NCBI RefSeq assembly: GCF_016801865.2
Contig: NC_068939.1
Span: forward strand, 116,726,040 to 116,790,039
Length of the DNA stretch: 64,000 bases
Source: Culex pipiens pallens
Taxonomy: Eukaryota > Arthropoda > Insecta > Diptera > Culicidae
Reading direction: 5' to 3'
Below, piece by piece: positions 22,130 to 34,147 of the stretch (the stretch's first letter is position 1; every line of letters starts with the position of its first letter). The notes beneath the pieces were generated by a model. It did not search any database and was not told the origin of the DNA. It saw only the letters and a program-made list of their open reading frames with translations. The position numbers were made by a program, and so were the translations under genes.

Positions 22130-25100
22130 GTTCGCAAAAAATTGAAATAGAATTTGAAAGAAACTACAGTGGGTTGTGGTATGGTTTGGTAGACTTAGAC
22201 AACGTAAAAATAATATTCCGTAGTGATAATATCACGCAATGACAACGTTCGTTAGTCAAAATTTCGCAAAAATAATATTCCGTAGTGATAATATCACGGA
22301 TCTAGAGGCAATTGTTTCCATTCGTTAGAATCAGACAACATAAATGACATAATTAACATAAATAACATAAATTTGTAATGCATATTGTAATATTGTGAAA
22401 TAACAGTGAGTTGAGAACTATTAGACGTAAATTGTAATGCATATTGTAATATTGTGAAACTACAGTCGGTTGGTTTTCATAAAGTCTTAAATTTGTAATG
22501 CATATTGTAATATTGTGAAATTACAGTCGGTTGATTGGTCTTTTCTTAAATTTGTAATGCATATTGTAATATTGTGAAATTACAGTGGGTTTGCTTTTGT
22601 TCGTCTATGACAGAGCTCAACCCGAATCGTAGATTTAAAAGTCGTAGGAAATATAATTACAAGACGCAAAAAAATTGAAATAGAATTTGAAAGAAATTTC
22701 AGTAGGTTGATCTGTCGGTTTTCGCAACGAATAGGAAATAGAAAATATTGAGAAATCATAATGGATGGTATGTTTATCGCACTCATGCGACCTTTGGTCA
22801 TATGATGACGACTTCTAATGAAGAATCTTTAGTTTTTATTAGCTATTACTTCGTAAAAATAATAGAAATAGAACTTAAAAAGAAATTACTGTGTAATATC
22901 TTTTGTTTGTTTTTCGCACTCATGCGACCTTTGGTCATATGATGACGAATTCTTAGAAGAATTGATTGAAGAAAAAAAAACACACACAAACAGTGCAGTG
23001 AAAAACAAAAAATGCAGCAGTCCCAACAAGTGGCCGAACGAGCCATTCGACTCGCAAACGTGTAAGTACTTAAGAGAGAACAACTAACACAGTGCAAAAA
23101 AAAAGTGAAGTGAACCCTAAGTGATACACGCAAAAACAAATTTATCAGTGAAAATGGAAAGAGAAATCACGCGAATCGAACTGCGAGGTTGCTTGTGTCT
23201 CAAGCTCGGGATGCTTGAACAATTTCTGGAATTGAAACATCAATTAGCAGTTAAAAAAATCAGCAAATCTTTTAAATCCACGAAAAGATGTTGTATACTT
23301 TCTAACCACCAGTGACGCAATCCGCACGCAGCAAGAATGTGCGAGATTAAAAATTGGAGGAAAAATATTCGCAGAACATCAGTAAGCAGTTACAATGAAA
23401 TTTAAAACTTACGAATCGCTAGTGGAACTCTCTGCACGTTATTGGACAAGCAAAAAAATTGAAATAGAATTTGAAAGAAATTACAGTAGGTTGGTCTGTC
23501 GGTTTTCGCAACGAATAGGAAATAGAAAATATTGAGAAATCATAATGGATGGTATGTTTATCGCACTCATGCGACCTTTGGTCATATGATGACGACTTCC
23601 AATGAAGAATCTTTAGTTTTTGTTAGCTATTATTTCGTAAAAATAATAGAAATAGAACTTAAAAAGAAATTACAATGTTATATCTTTTGTTTGTTTTTCG
23701 CACTCATGCGACCTTTGGTCATATGATGACGAATTCTAGTGAGAATTTTTATAATGTTTGTTCACTATTATTTCGTAAAAATAATAGAAATAGAACTTAA
23801 AAAGAATTTACAGTGTTGTATCTAGATTATTTTTTTCTATCGCACTCATGCGACCTTTGGTCATATGATGACGAATTCTTAGATAGAATATTTGATTATA
23901 TTTTCGCACTCATGCGACCTTTGGTCATATGATGACGACTTCTCGTGAAGGATCTTGTGATGGGCAGCATTGGCATGTGTACTACTATTTCGCAAAAATA
24001 ATAGAAATAGAACTTAAAAAGAAATCATTGTGTTGTATCTTTAAATGTGTTTCTCGCACTCATGCGACCTTTGGTCATATGATGACGACTTCTAGTGAGA
24101 ATTTTTATAATATTTGTTCACTATTATTTCGTAAAAATAATAGAAATAGAACTTAAAAAGAATTTACAGTGTTGTATCTAGATTATTTTTTTCTATCGCA
24201 CTCATGCGACCTTTGGTCATATGATGACGACTTCCAATGAAGATCTTCCGATTTTTGTTTACTATTATTTTGCAAAAATAATAGAAATAGAACTTAAAAA
24301 GAATTTACAGTGTTGTATCTTAAAATAGTTTTTTTTTTCGCACTCATGCGACCTTTGGTCATATGATGACGAATTCTTAGAAGAAATAATTGATATTTTC
24401 GCACTCATGCGACCTTTGGTCATATGATGACGACTTCCAATGAAGAACTTTTGATTTTTGTTTACTATTATTTCGCAAAAATAATAGAAATAGAACTTAA
24501 AAAGAATTTACAGTGTTGTATCTTGAAATAGTTTTTTTTTCGCACTCATGCGACCTTTGGTCATATGATGACGAATTCTTAGAAGAAATAATTGATATTT
24601 TCGCACTCATGCGACCTTTGGTCATATGATGACGACTTCCAAGGAAGAACTTTCGATTTTTGTTTACTATTATTTCGCAAAAATAATAGAAATAGAACTT
24701 AAAAAGAATTTACAGTGTTGTATCTTAAAATAGTTTTTTTCGCACTCATGCGACCTTTGGTCATATGATGACGAATTCTTAGAAGGAATAATTGATATTT
24801 TCGCACTCATGCGACCTTTGGTCATATGATGACGACTTTAAGAGAAAAATGTCCAAAATCAATTTTTGTAAAAATAATATTCCGTAGTGATAATATCACG
24901 CAATGACAACATTCGTTAGTCAAAGTCAAAGAATCTCAAAAATAATATTCCGTAGTGATAATATCACGCAATGACAACATTCGTTAGTCAAAAAGTCAAA
25001 AATAATATTCCGTAGTGATAATATCACGCAATGACAACATTCGTTAGTCAAAGAATCTCAAAAATAATATTCCGTAGTGATAATATCACGCAATGACAAC

Positions 25101-27060
25101 ATTCGTTAGTCAAAAAGTCAAAAATAATATTCCGTAGTGATAATATCACGCAATGACAACATTTGCATGTCAAAAAAGCTCAAAAATAATATTCCGTAGT
25201 GATAATATCACGCAATGACAACATTCGCTAGTCAAAAAGTCAAAAATAATATTCCGTAGTGATAATATCACGCAATGACAACATTCGCTAGTCAAAGAAT
25301 CTCAAAAATAATATTCCGTAGTGATAATATCACGCAATGACAACATTCGTTAGTCAAAAAGTCAAAAATAATATTCCGTAGTGATAATATCACGCAATGA
25401 CAACATTCGCTAGTCAAAGAATCTCAAAAATAATATTCCGTAGTGATAATATCACGCAATGACAACATTCGTTAGTCAAAAAAGCTCAAAAATAATATTC
25501 CGTAGTGATAATATCACGCAATGACAACATTCGTTAGTCAAAAAAGCTCAAAAATAATATTCCGTAGTGATAATATCACGCAATGACAACATTCGTTAGT
25601 CAAAAAGTCAAAAATAATATTCCGTAGTGATAATATCACGCATTGACAACACTCGTTAGTCAAGAAGTCTCAAAAATAATATTCCGTAGTGATAATATCA
25701 CGCAATGACAACATTCGTTAGTCAAAAAAGCTCAAAAATAATATTCCGTAGTGATAATATCACGCAATGACAACATTCGTTAGTCAAAAAAGCTCAAAAA
25801 TAATATTCCGTAGTGATAATATCACGCAATGACAACATTCGTTAGTCAAAGAATCTCAAAAATAATATTCCGTAGTGATAATATCACGCAATGACAACAT
25901 TCGCTAGTCAAAGAATCTCAAAAATAATATTCCGTAGTGATAATATCACGCAATGACAACATTTGTTAGTCAAAGAATCTCAAAAATAATATTCCGTAGT
26001 GATAATATCACGCAATGACAACATTCGCTAGTCAAAGAATCTCAAAAATAATATTCCGTAGTGATAATATCACGCAATGACAACATTCGTTAGTCAAAAA
26101 AGCTCAAAAATAATATTCCGTAGTGATAATATCACGCAATGACAACATTCGTTAGTCAAAAAATTCTCAAAAAAATTGAAATAGAATTTGAAAGAAATTA
26201 TAGTGGTTTTAAAACTTTACTCTACGCACTCATGCGACCTTTGGTCATATGATGACGACTTCTTGGTAGAAGTTTTGAGACGAAATCTCGATTGTTTGTT
26301 TTTTTTCGCAATTGCGTGTGACTGTCAAAGAGTGAACAGTTTTGTGTTGTTTTTTTTTTTTAGACTGGTAAGACATGGTTTTTTGTTAGACTTTTTTTCG
26401 CAATTGCGTGTGACTGTCAAAGAGTGAACAGTTTTGTGTTGTTTGTAAGACTTGGTTTTTGTTAGATTTTTTTTTAAAGACAAAGACGCAAAAAAATTGA
26501 AATAGAATTTGAAAGAAATTGCAGTTTGGTTGGGTCTAGTTGTCTGATACGAATAGGAAATAGAAAATATTGAGAAACTTCAGTGGTTGGTTATGTTGTC
26601 TGATACGAATAGGAAATAGAAAATATTGAGAAATTACAATGGATGATATGAATTTCAATTTGATACGAATAGGAAATAGAAAATATTGAGAAATCTCAGT
26701 GGTTGGTTTTTGTTTCTGAACGAATAGGAAATAGAAAATATTGAGAAATCTCAGTGGTTGATTTAAGTTCTGAACGAATAGGAAATAGAAAATATTGAGA
26801 AACTACAGTGGCGATCAATACTATTTGCATATCAACTCTTCACAACTCAACGAATTGTAAATAGAAATATATAGAGAAACTCTAGTGATTGGTTTTAAGT
26901 CTGATTGAATTGTAAATAGAAATATATAGAGAAATTTGAGTGCGTTGATTGCTTAGTCATTCGTAAAAATAATAGAAATAGAACTTAAAAAGAACTTACA
27001 GTGTCGTAACGATTTTTTTCGCAAAAAATTGAAATAGAATTTGAAAGAAATCACACTGCG
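22130..27060 (+). repeat. Modular short-box repeat block, left arm
   Basis: About 5 kb built from recurring boxes of 30-45 bp separated by variable AT-rich spacers. Recognised types: (A) TTGAAATAGAATTTGAAAG; (B) AATAGGAAATAGAAAATATT; (C) ATAGAAATAGAACTTAAAAA; (D) a 34-bp box beginning CGCACTCATGCGACC; (E) ATATTCCGTAGTGATAATAT; (F) TGTAATGCATATTGTAATAT; (G) TAAATAGAAATATATAGAG; (H) TTGCGTGTGACTGTCAAAG. Types A, B, C and F end in a shared GAAATTACAGT-like tail, and most types are preceded by TTCGCA or TTCGTA. Box order is mirrored in the right arm. Short frames inside are artefacts of repetition. Confidence 0.85.
24866..26168 (+). repeat. Tandem array, 21 copies of a roughly 62-bp unit (box E)
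   Basis: Each unit has AAAAATAATATTCCGTAGTG, then ATAATATCACGCAATGACAA, then CATTCGTTAGTCAAA plus a short variable joint (GAATCTC, AAGCTC or AGTC). The hyphenated palindrome GTGATAATATCAC is present in every unit I checked. Two further isolated copies lie at about 22,208 and 22,268. Confidence 0.9.
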
Positions 27061-28735
27061 TTGGTATCCGATGAATTGAGGTTAGGCACCTCGAGACGTT
27101 AGAGCATGAGCAAGCGCATGCGCCTTGGTAGCCGGTTGGCAAGACATAACCTAGCACTTTTTACCGTTCGACGCCATCTTGGAAATTGTCGGAACGTCCC
27201 GGCCACGTTGATCAATTTCTTGAAGATTTACGATCATCCCAAAGATTTCTCTCCGTAAGACGTTTAGAGTTGTTTCCATCGACACTTGGCATCTTTTATG
27301 TTAGACTTGATGTAGATAACTAATCTGTAACAAGAGAAATAACATCCAATCAATAATTTGCTTCTATAATGTATCTAAGTTTTTCTACAATAGCTTGCAT
27401 TTGATAAAACTTACCATTTTGTTAGCTTCGAGAAAGCTCATCGATTATTGTTAGAAGTATTGCTTCGAAACTTCCTTATATAATCGAGAACATTCGTTTC
27501 TGCACCGGATGAGGGGCGTAATCCCAGGGCTCCGCCATTTTGGATCCACCATTGAACATGGCGTGGTCTCGGTTGAAAAATCACTTTTGCCAAATTTTTA
27601 GGGCTTTCTGAACCAATTCACTGATTACTTTGGATTCATCACCATCCGATGCACTTTTCAGCACTATTGATTAACAATTTGCACGTTCTGTACAGCTTCA
27701 ATCTTCACTTTTCACAGATTTAGCCATGATTCACCACTGACTGCTGGTAGAGAGAGTGAGAGAGAGCAAGCAAACCACGAAGGCTGCTGCTCTCACATTG
27801 TATGTTCACTGTACGGTTGATGAGAAACGAATGATGCTGACGTATGCTCACAGGGCGCTTTTGTACTGCCGGCAGGTAACAGACGTACGTCGTCTCGTCG
27901 CGCTGTCGGTAGTTGTTTTTGCTTTTGGTGCGTTTGCCTGTGCCAGGCAGCTAACGCATGCTGGTGTTTGTACCACCGGGCAGCAACTTTCTCGGTAGAA
28001 GTAAGGAAAACAACGGCGAAGAAATGATTACCTTCCAAGTTGTGAAGATTTTGGGCAAATTTGACATGATTTTTCATGATTTAACAGATTTTTTTTAAGT
28101 TGAACTCTGGAAACAGCTTCGGAAAACAATTCTGATCAATGATATTGATTCAAATGTCTGTCCTTGTAAAGCATTAACTGAAATAAATGGCATTTTTTGA
28201 AGGCATTTGAAGAATCTCATACTGTTTAGCAAAATTTTCTCTTTAAGAATCAGTTATTTAATCAGGCAAACCAAATGAATCTCTCTCAAATATCATCGAC
28301 TACAGTTTAACAAACGATTTCCATAGCATCCAGTACAAAAAATCAAATAAAAACACAATTTTCGTCCAACATTTCTCAAGCAATCAATCGATCGACCCCC
28401 TTTTGCGTCACCCTGTGCACCCGGCAGACTGGCAGTTGCGCACCAACACACGCGTTTCTCCCGCTAGAGTGTGTGCGTGCGCGGCGGCCAGAGCCGGTTT
28501 CTGTCACCAACACACCAAGCAGGGCCCGGCGTTTTGACGGTTGAAGGAGAAGGTGAAAAAAAAACCCGCGAAACTGGTCAACTGACGCGCTGTTGCACGT
28601 GTTTAAAGGGCTGGCGGAGTTTGATTTGAAAAAACTGGATGGACTTTTCGAGAAGGAGTTAATTGATTTTATGGGTGCAGATATGGAACTTTGAGCCAAG
28701 TAGAACACCATTAACCGGGATAAAAAGAGCTACAG
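27061..28735. repeat. Low-repeat inner part of left arm
   Basis: Matches 39,725-41,400 in reverse complement with scattered substitutions and one-base indels. It carries CpG-containing, less AT-rich stretches (27,840-27,990 and 28,400-28,600) resembling a promoter region, the small frame at 28,572-28,694 on the plus strand, and on the minus strand the counterpart of the candidate exons described at 40,896-41,192. The counterpart donor reads ATAAGG instead of GTAAGG, so that gene would be broken here. Confidence 0.6.
28572..28694 (+). pseudogene. C-terminal reading frame conserved between arms (left copy)
   Basis: Encodes 40 residues beginning NWSTDALLHVFKGL and ending FMGADMEL before TGA. 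The right-arm copy differs at three positions (Ala/Thr, Lys/Glu and Asp/Val), while length and stop are preserved. Upstream the left copy has a run of nine A where the right has seven, which places an in-frame TGA just before this frame. It could be a last exon of an unknown protein or a decayed copy. No family recognised. The predicted peptide is acidic and probably helical. Confidence 0.35.
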
Positions 28736-29040
28736 AGCCAAATTTAAAATCAATACTAACATTTCAAATGGGCGCAATATTGAATGTTTGGCTCGTTTTA
28801 ATTAAGTCTTCATTTTAATTTTTTGAAAATATTTTTTTCGATTGATTCAAAAAATCATAAATCGGTCAAAAATTTTTTGCTAATTGTAAAAATTTCTGAA
28901 AATTTCGAATTTTATGTCCTCTAAAAAAAAAAAATTATATGGACAAACAAATGATGCAAAATGGCTTCTTTGGGCATACCGAAGGCACCAAAAAAGTTTC
29001 AGCCGGATTAAAAAATACTAAAAAAATCGAATAACCGAAA
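28736..29040. mobile_element. Fragment of the foldback element found at 33.5-38.2 kb
   Basis: Phrases such as AACATTTCAAATGGGCG, TTTTATGTCCTCTAAAAAA and GGCTTCTTTGGGCATACCGA repeat 36,900-37,470 and 37,740-37,800. It marks the inner edge of the left arm. Confidence 0.65.
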
Positions 29041-29280
29041 TCTCAGAGAATTGCTCATATCTTTGATTATTCATATGTTGATATACAAGGGAAAGGGAAA
29101 TGTGTAGAAATAAAAAAAATCTACCATTTTAATAAAATGTACGAAATAAATGTTAAAAACCTGTTTTTCCTGCAATTTTTAAACTCGGAAACTGTTCCTT
29201 AAAAAATCTGTTCCTTCGATTTTCATTGTTAAGAAACGAAATTTTGGAGAAATTATTCTCTTTTCAATGATAATATCGCC

Positions 29281-30692
29281 TTTTTTTTTCACTTTATTTT
29301 ACAACATTTTTCTTGAATTTACATTTCACCACTTGCTAATAAGACGACAAATAAGCTCGGTAGAGATAATTTAACTTTGGATGTTTCTAGAAGATGTTCA
29401 AAAAATGCTTAAAATGGCGCTCAAAAATAGCTTTATTATTGAAACGAACGATTCTTATGCCTTGTTTAAATTCATTCAAATCCCCAAAACCTCGTTTTTC
29501 TAAATTATACACTATCGTTTGCACAGTCAGCCAAAGTGCTGCTTTGTATTTAAAGTCCCTATCACCGATACTCAATGATAGAAGCTCATCAGGATCCTTT
29601 ACTAAAATTTTGAGTCTTTTGTTCAGAATATTTTTTAACCATCTCCAAATTTCTTCGGATGTTTGACAATATTTTACTAAGTGACTAACTGATTCTACTA
29701 AACCGCAATTCTCACAAAACTTCGAGTCCGTCCCTCTTATTCCGTATAAATGCAATTTCTTTTTTTTTAAAACTATGTCCTTGAAGATGCAAAACAGTAC
29801 GGTTTTACACTTTGTATTTAAAAAATTTGAATCTAAATTGTTTAACAAATTAGACCACATTAAATTAGGCATGTCCTCCATTGTTTTACATTTGATGTTT
29901 AAACTGTGAATGAAGAAATCATAAATTTTTTTGCTGCTGTTTAAATGGCTTTCAAGTTTGAGTTCATCAGCTTTTACGATCCATTCTCGCATATTTCTAG
30001 TTAAAGTACTATTATTGATTTGTCCTAACATGAAGTTGTCCAAAGGTGCGTTTCCATCAGCGTTACTATAAAGAATGTTTTTAATAAAAAGAGACTTTGC
30101 TTTTGATTCTACGTCTGCCAGAGCGAGACCACCTTTAATAACCGGTAAATATAATTCATTTCTAGGAACCTTAAAGATAAATCCTTGCCAAATAAACTGT
30201 CCGCAGATTGATTTTATCGCTGCTAAATGTTTATTATTTGGAGGAAATATTTGACAAATATACCAAATTTTGGACAGAACGTAAGTGTTCAACAACCACG
30301 CTTTCTGGAAAAGATTTAAAATACGTTTCTGATGTAAACTTAATGTGTATTTAAATTTGTTCAAATAGCTATCATAGTTAATTTCAACTAATTTATTGAA
30401 ATTTTGGCAAATTAAAACTCCTAAAACATTTAGAGACTCCACTTCTTTAATTTGATGTGGACCAGATAAGCAACCGTTAAAACGAAGATACTGAGATTTT
30501 GCAAAATTGAGTTTTATTTTAGAGTATATGCTAAAATAACTCACCAACTGCAAGACAGTATCAAACTCGTGATTGTTTCTTACTAAAATATTCAGATCAT
30601 CTGCATATGCAACAACCTTCACAAAATTGTTAGCAATGAGACAACCAAAAATATTTTCATATAACACCTTAAAAATCAAAAAGTTATTCTGG
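29281..30692 (-). mobile_element. 5'-truncated LINE, L1/Tx1-like
   Basis: On the minus strand a reverse transcriptase frame is followed by a 3' UTR with AATAAA and a short A-tract (the T-run at 29,281-29,289). The 5' end is cut within the reverse transcriptase domain at about 30,690, as is common for LINE insertions. Confidence 0.7.
29387..30679 (-). pseudogene. C-terminal half of LINE reverse transcriptase
   Basis: About 430 open codons without a proper ATG at the start, so this is a truncated ORF2. The catalytic box VVAYADDLNILV lies at about residues 22-33 of the remnant. Downstream, PPNNKHLAAI and a WQG...LPVIKGGLAL region match the post-RT segment typical of L1/Tx1-like ORF2 proteins. 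Near the C-terminus FCENCGLVESVSHLVKYC forms a CCHC-type motif. The endonuclease and N-terminal RT motifs are missing. It cannot act alone. The lack of internal stops suggests a fairly recent insertion. The clade call rests on motif style only. Confidence 0.75.
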
Positions 30693-33371
30693 AGTTAAAA
30701 ACCCCGATTTTATCCCACCTGGGGTGAGATAGAGCCTCTCTTACAAAAGGAATATAACGGCAGTTGATTTTTTTTTTTCAAAGAAATAGCAAATCAACCT
30801 GATTTTATCATATAACTGAAAAGCGCTGTTTTTTGCCACATTCGCCATGGTCGGGTGTAAGCTTTAACAGTCCAGACTCGATTATTGAACTACGAAGCTT
30901 GATTTTGAGTCGGAGCCAAAAGCAAATCCTATACCTTTCTTTAGTAAGAAAGGCAAAAAACCCAATCATAACCTACCACCGTTTTGCCGAAGATATCAAA
31001 TCGATCAGAAAATTCCTTGCCAAAATACAGATTTTTGTGTGAGGAAGAGCTCAACCATTAATCAACATTAAAAGAACATCAGAAATCGTAATGATTTTTC
31101 ATTAAATCTTTTTCACAGAGACATTCAAAATATTATCTGAATATTTAAAAAATAATTGAAACTTGATTTCTAAAGTAATTTATCAACCTTTGGTTCAAAA
31201 TGAAATCAAAAGTACGCAAATTTTATCAAATTTAATTTTGGTTGGGAAAAACAACTTTTTGTTATTTGATTTTTGTAAGTTTCATATTTCTCTTCAATTT
31301 GAGAAAATTTTATAAACAAGACAATTGGTTGTAATTGAAAACTTACAAAGCCGCAGAAAAATTTGATTAGTTTCTTCATTTTATTTTTCGGGTATACGGA
31401 AAAAGAAAAGATAACAACCTAGTAGTTACATCTTAAGACAGGGTTGTCAGAGTTTATAAATTCTTCGATTCACTGGAATGGAAAACTCGACTGATCAGGG
31501 CATAATCTTTATCAAAATAACGGAGATAGTATTTCAATAGTTTATGCGGTTTTGGCTTGGTTTAGTGCAGCTGGCTGATCTGGTTACACTGCAACAAGAT
31601 ACTATTGGATCTTTTTATGAAATTTTATAAAATCTTATCAATTTTAACATCTACTATCATAGTTCAGTGATGGTTTCAACACCTTGTCAGCACTAATTCA
31701 ACCCAACCGCTGCCATTCAGCTGCTATCCATTGCCATAATCTTCATCATCTGCAACTTGAAGTGCACTTCCGACCATCCAAGATAAACCGTGGTCCTTGG
31801 CTGTGGTCAGAGCTACTATCCTGCAGGAAACTTTTCCCGAGGAGACACACTACGAGAACCTGCTCGGGCTGAGAAAACAATATCCGTAAGTGAATATGAA
31901 TTTTACACCAAAAGTCCCACTCAGTTAGCATCTTCATCCAGCTGACCAGCCTGGTGGTGGGTTAGGTTTGCCACCTCCAGCCATTGCACTGTTTGGTGTC
32001 CACATTTATCGCCATGAGGTGGGGTGGCTTGATACTAAAAACAATTATGTGCGAACAAACAACTTTGTGATTACCCAATGGCGACTGCTGGCCGAGTTAG
32101 GGCTATAACTGCTAGTAGGTGGTATCCTGGAGAGATATGTATATTCCAGGCAAGTACGGCTCGCACATGTGCACAAACATTTTCCTCCAACTGAGGTACG
32201 AGAGCCATGTGGTTTGCATAAAGTGTTGAAAAGTTTTCCATGCTAGCGAGTACGAACACTTCTGAGTTTACTCCCAGGTAGGACATGATAATGGTTTTTC
32301 AGAGTGGGATAGTTTGCATACCTGAGAGGATCTGTGTCGGGTGAAGGACGAACATGGCACGAATCGGGTGTGAAGGACACAACAGCTGTAAGGGAAAGTG
32401 GGCAATCTTGAGATTTTTAGAGGGTGAGGTTTTGATCAGTTAATTTATGTAAAACCTAATCTCCACTTTTGATTGTTGCTTTTATTATGAATAAATTTTA
32501 AATTCATCATCATTTTTTAAATACTATTTCATAAATTAAAAACTATTTACATCTAGCATTGTTCACAGCATCTCCTACACCCAGTTTGTCTCGTGTTCAC
32601 CCGGGCAGGTAGGATTCTAATTACAAAAGAATTATGAAAATGTTCGTTCATCCACTCCTCGGGTCTTTAAGCTCTGGAAGGATACACAACAAATTCCGGG
32701 CGGGTAAGAAACGTGCCTCCTCCGCTGCTTTGGGTTAGGAAATGAAATATAGAGATTTGCCTTTCAGGTTGATTACATCTTTTGTTTCAAGAGACCGGGC
32801 GGTACGTTTGTATGGTTTAACTATACCAGGTAGGAAGTTGGGAGGTGCAATGCGGTTGTCGGAAATGTAAAGTCTTGAAAAAGCCGTTATTTTCCATGAC
32901 GGAGGCCTCAAATCAAAGGTAGGACAGTTGATATAGAATCCATGAAGCATTTGTAGTTAACATTAATTTGTTTCGTTGGTAAAGAAACAAATACATGATC
33001 CAAAAATTTGAGAATGCTTAAAATGCTGGAATTGAAGATCAAAGATATGGGTTCCTTTAAAAATTCATTCAACAACTTTTATTATTTCTAAAAAAATACA
33101 ATGCACAGTGCACTGCAGGGGTCCATTTAGCTAAAAATTGCAGTTTTGGATATTTGTTGTTTTCCAACGAGTTGTTCAAAAAGGATTAGGGATGATGTCC
33201 AGAGAAAAAAAAGATATATAAATTGTTTGTGTTACAACCATTTCACGGTAAAAAAGATGCAATTTCAACACTCAAATATTTGAAAAAGTGCAAGACACGA
33301 AGTTGCAGAGCTTTTAGTAACAATTCTAAAGGGAGGTTTTATTTATTACACTCAAGATATTATTCAACCAT
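30693..33371. other. AT-rich loop sequence, no confirmed gene
   Basis: Contains pieces related to the foldback family at 33.5-38.2 kb (GCCGAAGATATCAAATCGAT near 30,982) and a more complex stretch at 31,680-32,950 with small frames on both strands. A minus-strand frame at 32,735-32,950 and another at 32,071-32,286 have no domain I can name. Confidence 0.4.
31764..31885 (+). pseudogene. Possible orphan exon
   Basis: Forty open codons (ending in ETHYENLLGLRKQY) run into a good splice donor, GTAAGT, at 31,886. The composition is protein-like. No convincing acceptor or partner exon was found and the family is unknown, so this may be a captured exon fragment or chance. Confidence 0.2.
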
Positions 33372-33475
33372 AGGGTACGTTATCGATTAGTGGACCCTCT
33401 GAAAGTTTTTTTTTATGAAAATTCATTTAAATGAAAATAAAATTCTACAAATCTTTTATTTGGCATCCTTTAAAA
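33372..33475 (+). mobile_element. Left-end fragment of the 'GTGGACCC' MITE
   Basis: TAGGGTACGTTATCGATTAG followed by TGGACCCTCTGAAAG matches the left end of the element at 15,742-17,053, then breaks off. Confidence 0.7.
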
Positions 33476-33575
33476 CAGCGATTCTCAACGGGGGTACCGG
33501 GCCTACTTGATTTACATGGCAAAATAAAAAATACGGGACTAATAATTTTGGCCAAGGAACTCCAAGAAAAAAATG

Positions 33576-34126
33576 GGGGAGCGGCCGTGGCTGACTGGTT
33601 ACGGTGTTCGATTTGTAAGCGAATGGTCCTGGGTTCGATTCCCATCTGCTCCCAACGAGAAAGTATAGGAAATATTAATCTTGAAACTCTGAACATGAAC
33701 GAAAAATCAAAGTCGCTCGAGTCGGGGTTCGATCCCCCGTCCTTTGGATCGGTATGCAAAAATGCTAACCACTAGGCCATCGCGACTTGGTGAGCTATAT
33801 CTGGAATTACGAATACTGTTACTACCAACTATATACGCGCTGGGTCCTTGTCCACTTGACAAGGGTTCGGAAGTTCTAATTAACGTATGAATCCGATTGG
33901 TGCAAACGTTCTTCAGGGCGGGGCTTGTCGATAAAGCTGAAGTACCTCGCGCTCGGCTAGCCAGCGTGGAAATCGGTCACCAAAGCTGGCAGAGCTAACA
34001 CCTTCCAAATGCCTATGCGAGTTGCGAGTTATTTGCATGTGTAGAATATAGATCTAAAAATACATGGAAACAACACAATTTGTAAGAAGCGGCCACGTGG
34101 TCTCGTTTGGTTGGTTGCACACATAC
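33576..34126 (+). mobile_element. SINE with two opposed tRNA-like modules, plus-strand copy
   Basis: Flanked by a duplication of about 17 bp (AGGAACTCCAAGAAAAAA at 33,555 and 34,127). The head at 33,577-33,652 is tRNA-Thr-like with B-box GGTTCGATTCCC and complementary ends GGGAGC/GCTCCC. A second tRNA-like module lies antisense at about 33,717-33,790. A body of about 340 bp follows, ending GGTTGGTTGCACACA, the start of an (AC)n tail. The near-identical copy at 48,972-49,528 is inverted. Confidence 0.85.
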
Positions 34127-34147
34127 AGGAACTCCAAGAAAAAATTG

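Larger units (their letters stand above)
13040..28735 (+). repeat. Left arm of a very large inverted repeat
   Basis: Two long segments match the right arm in reverse complement: 13,040-17,440 with 51,950-54,330, and 21,618-28,735 with 39,725-47,835. In single-copy stretches, for example 13,300-13,590 against 53,790-54,080, the match is near-identical by eye. The arms differ by insertions present on one side only. The stretch 17,440-21,618 has no counterpart I could find at 47,835-51,950. Either a chromosomal palindrome, a giant foldback element, or an assembly join of two haplotypes. Confidence 0.85.

Noticed and set aside
22130..26168. Repeat-spacer pattern resembling a CRISPR array
   Set aside because: Repeats are of several kinds, spacers share sequence, no cas-like genes are present, and the context is clearly a eukaryotic transposon-rich genome.
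27756..28077. Mirror-image frames in both inner arms (27,756-28,077 and 40,377-40,699) as a conserved protein
   Set aside because: A one-base indel between the arms shifts the frame, and open frames exist on both strands, so coding is unlikely.
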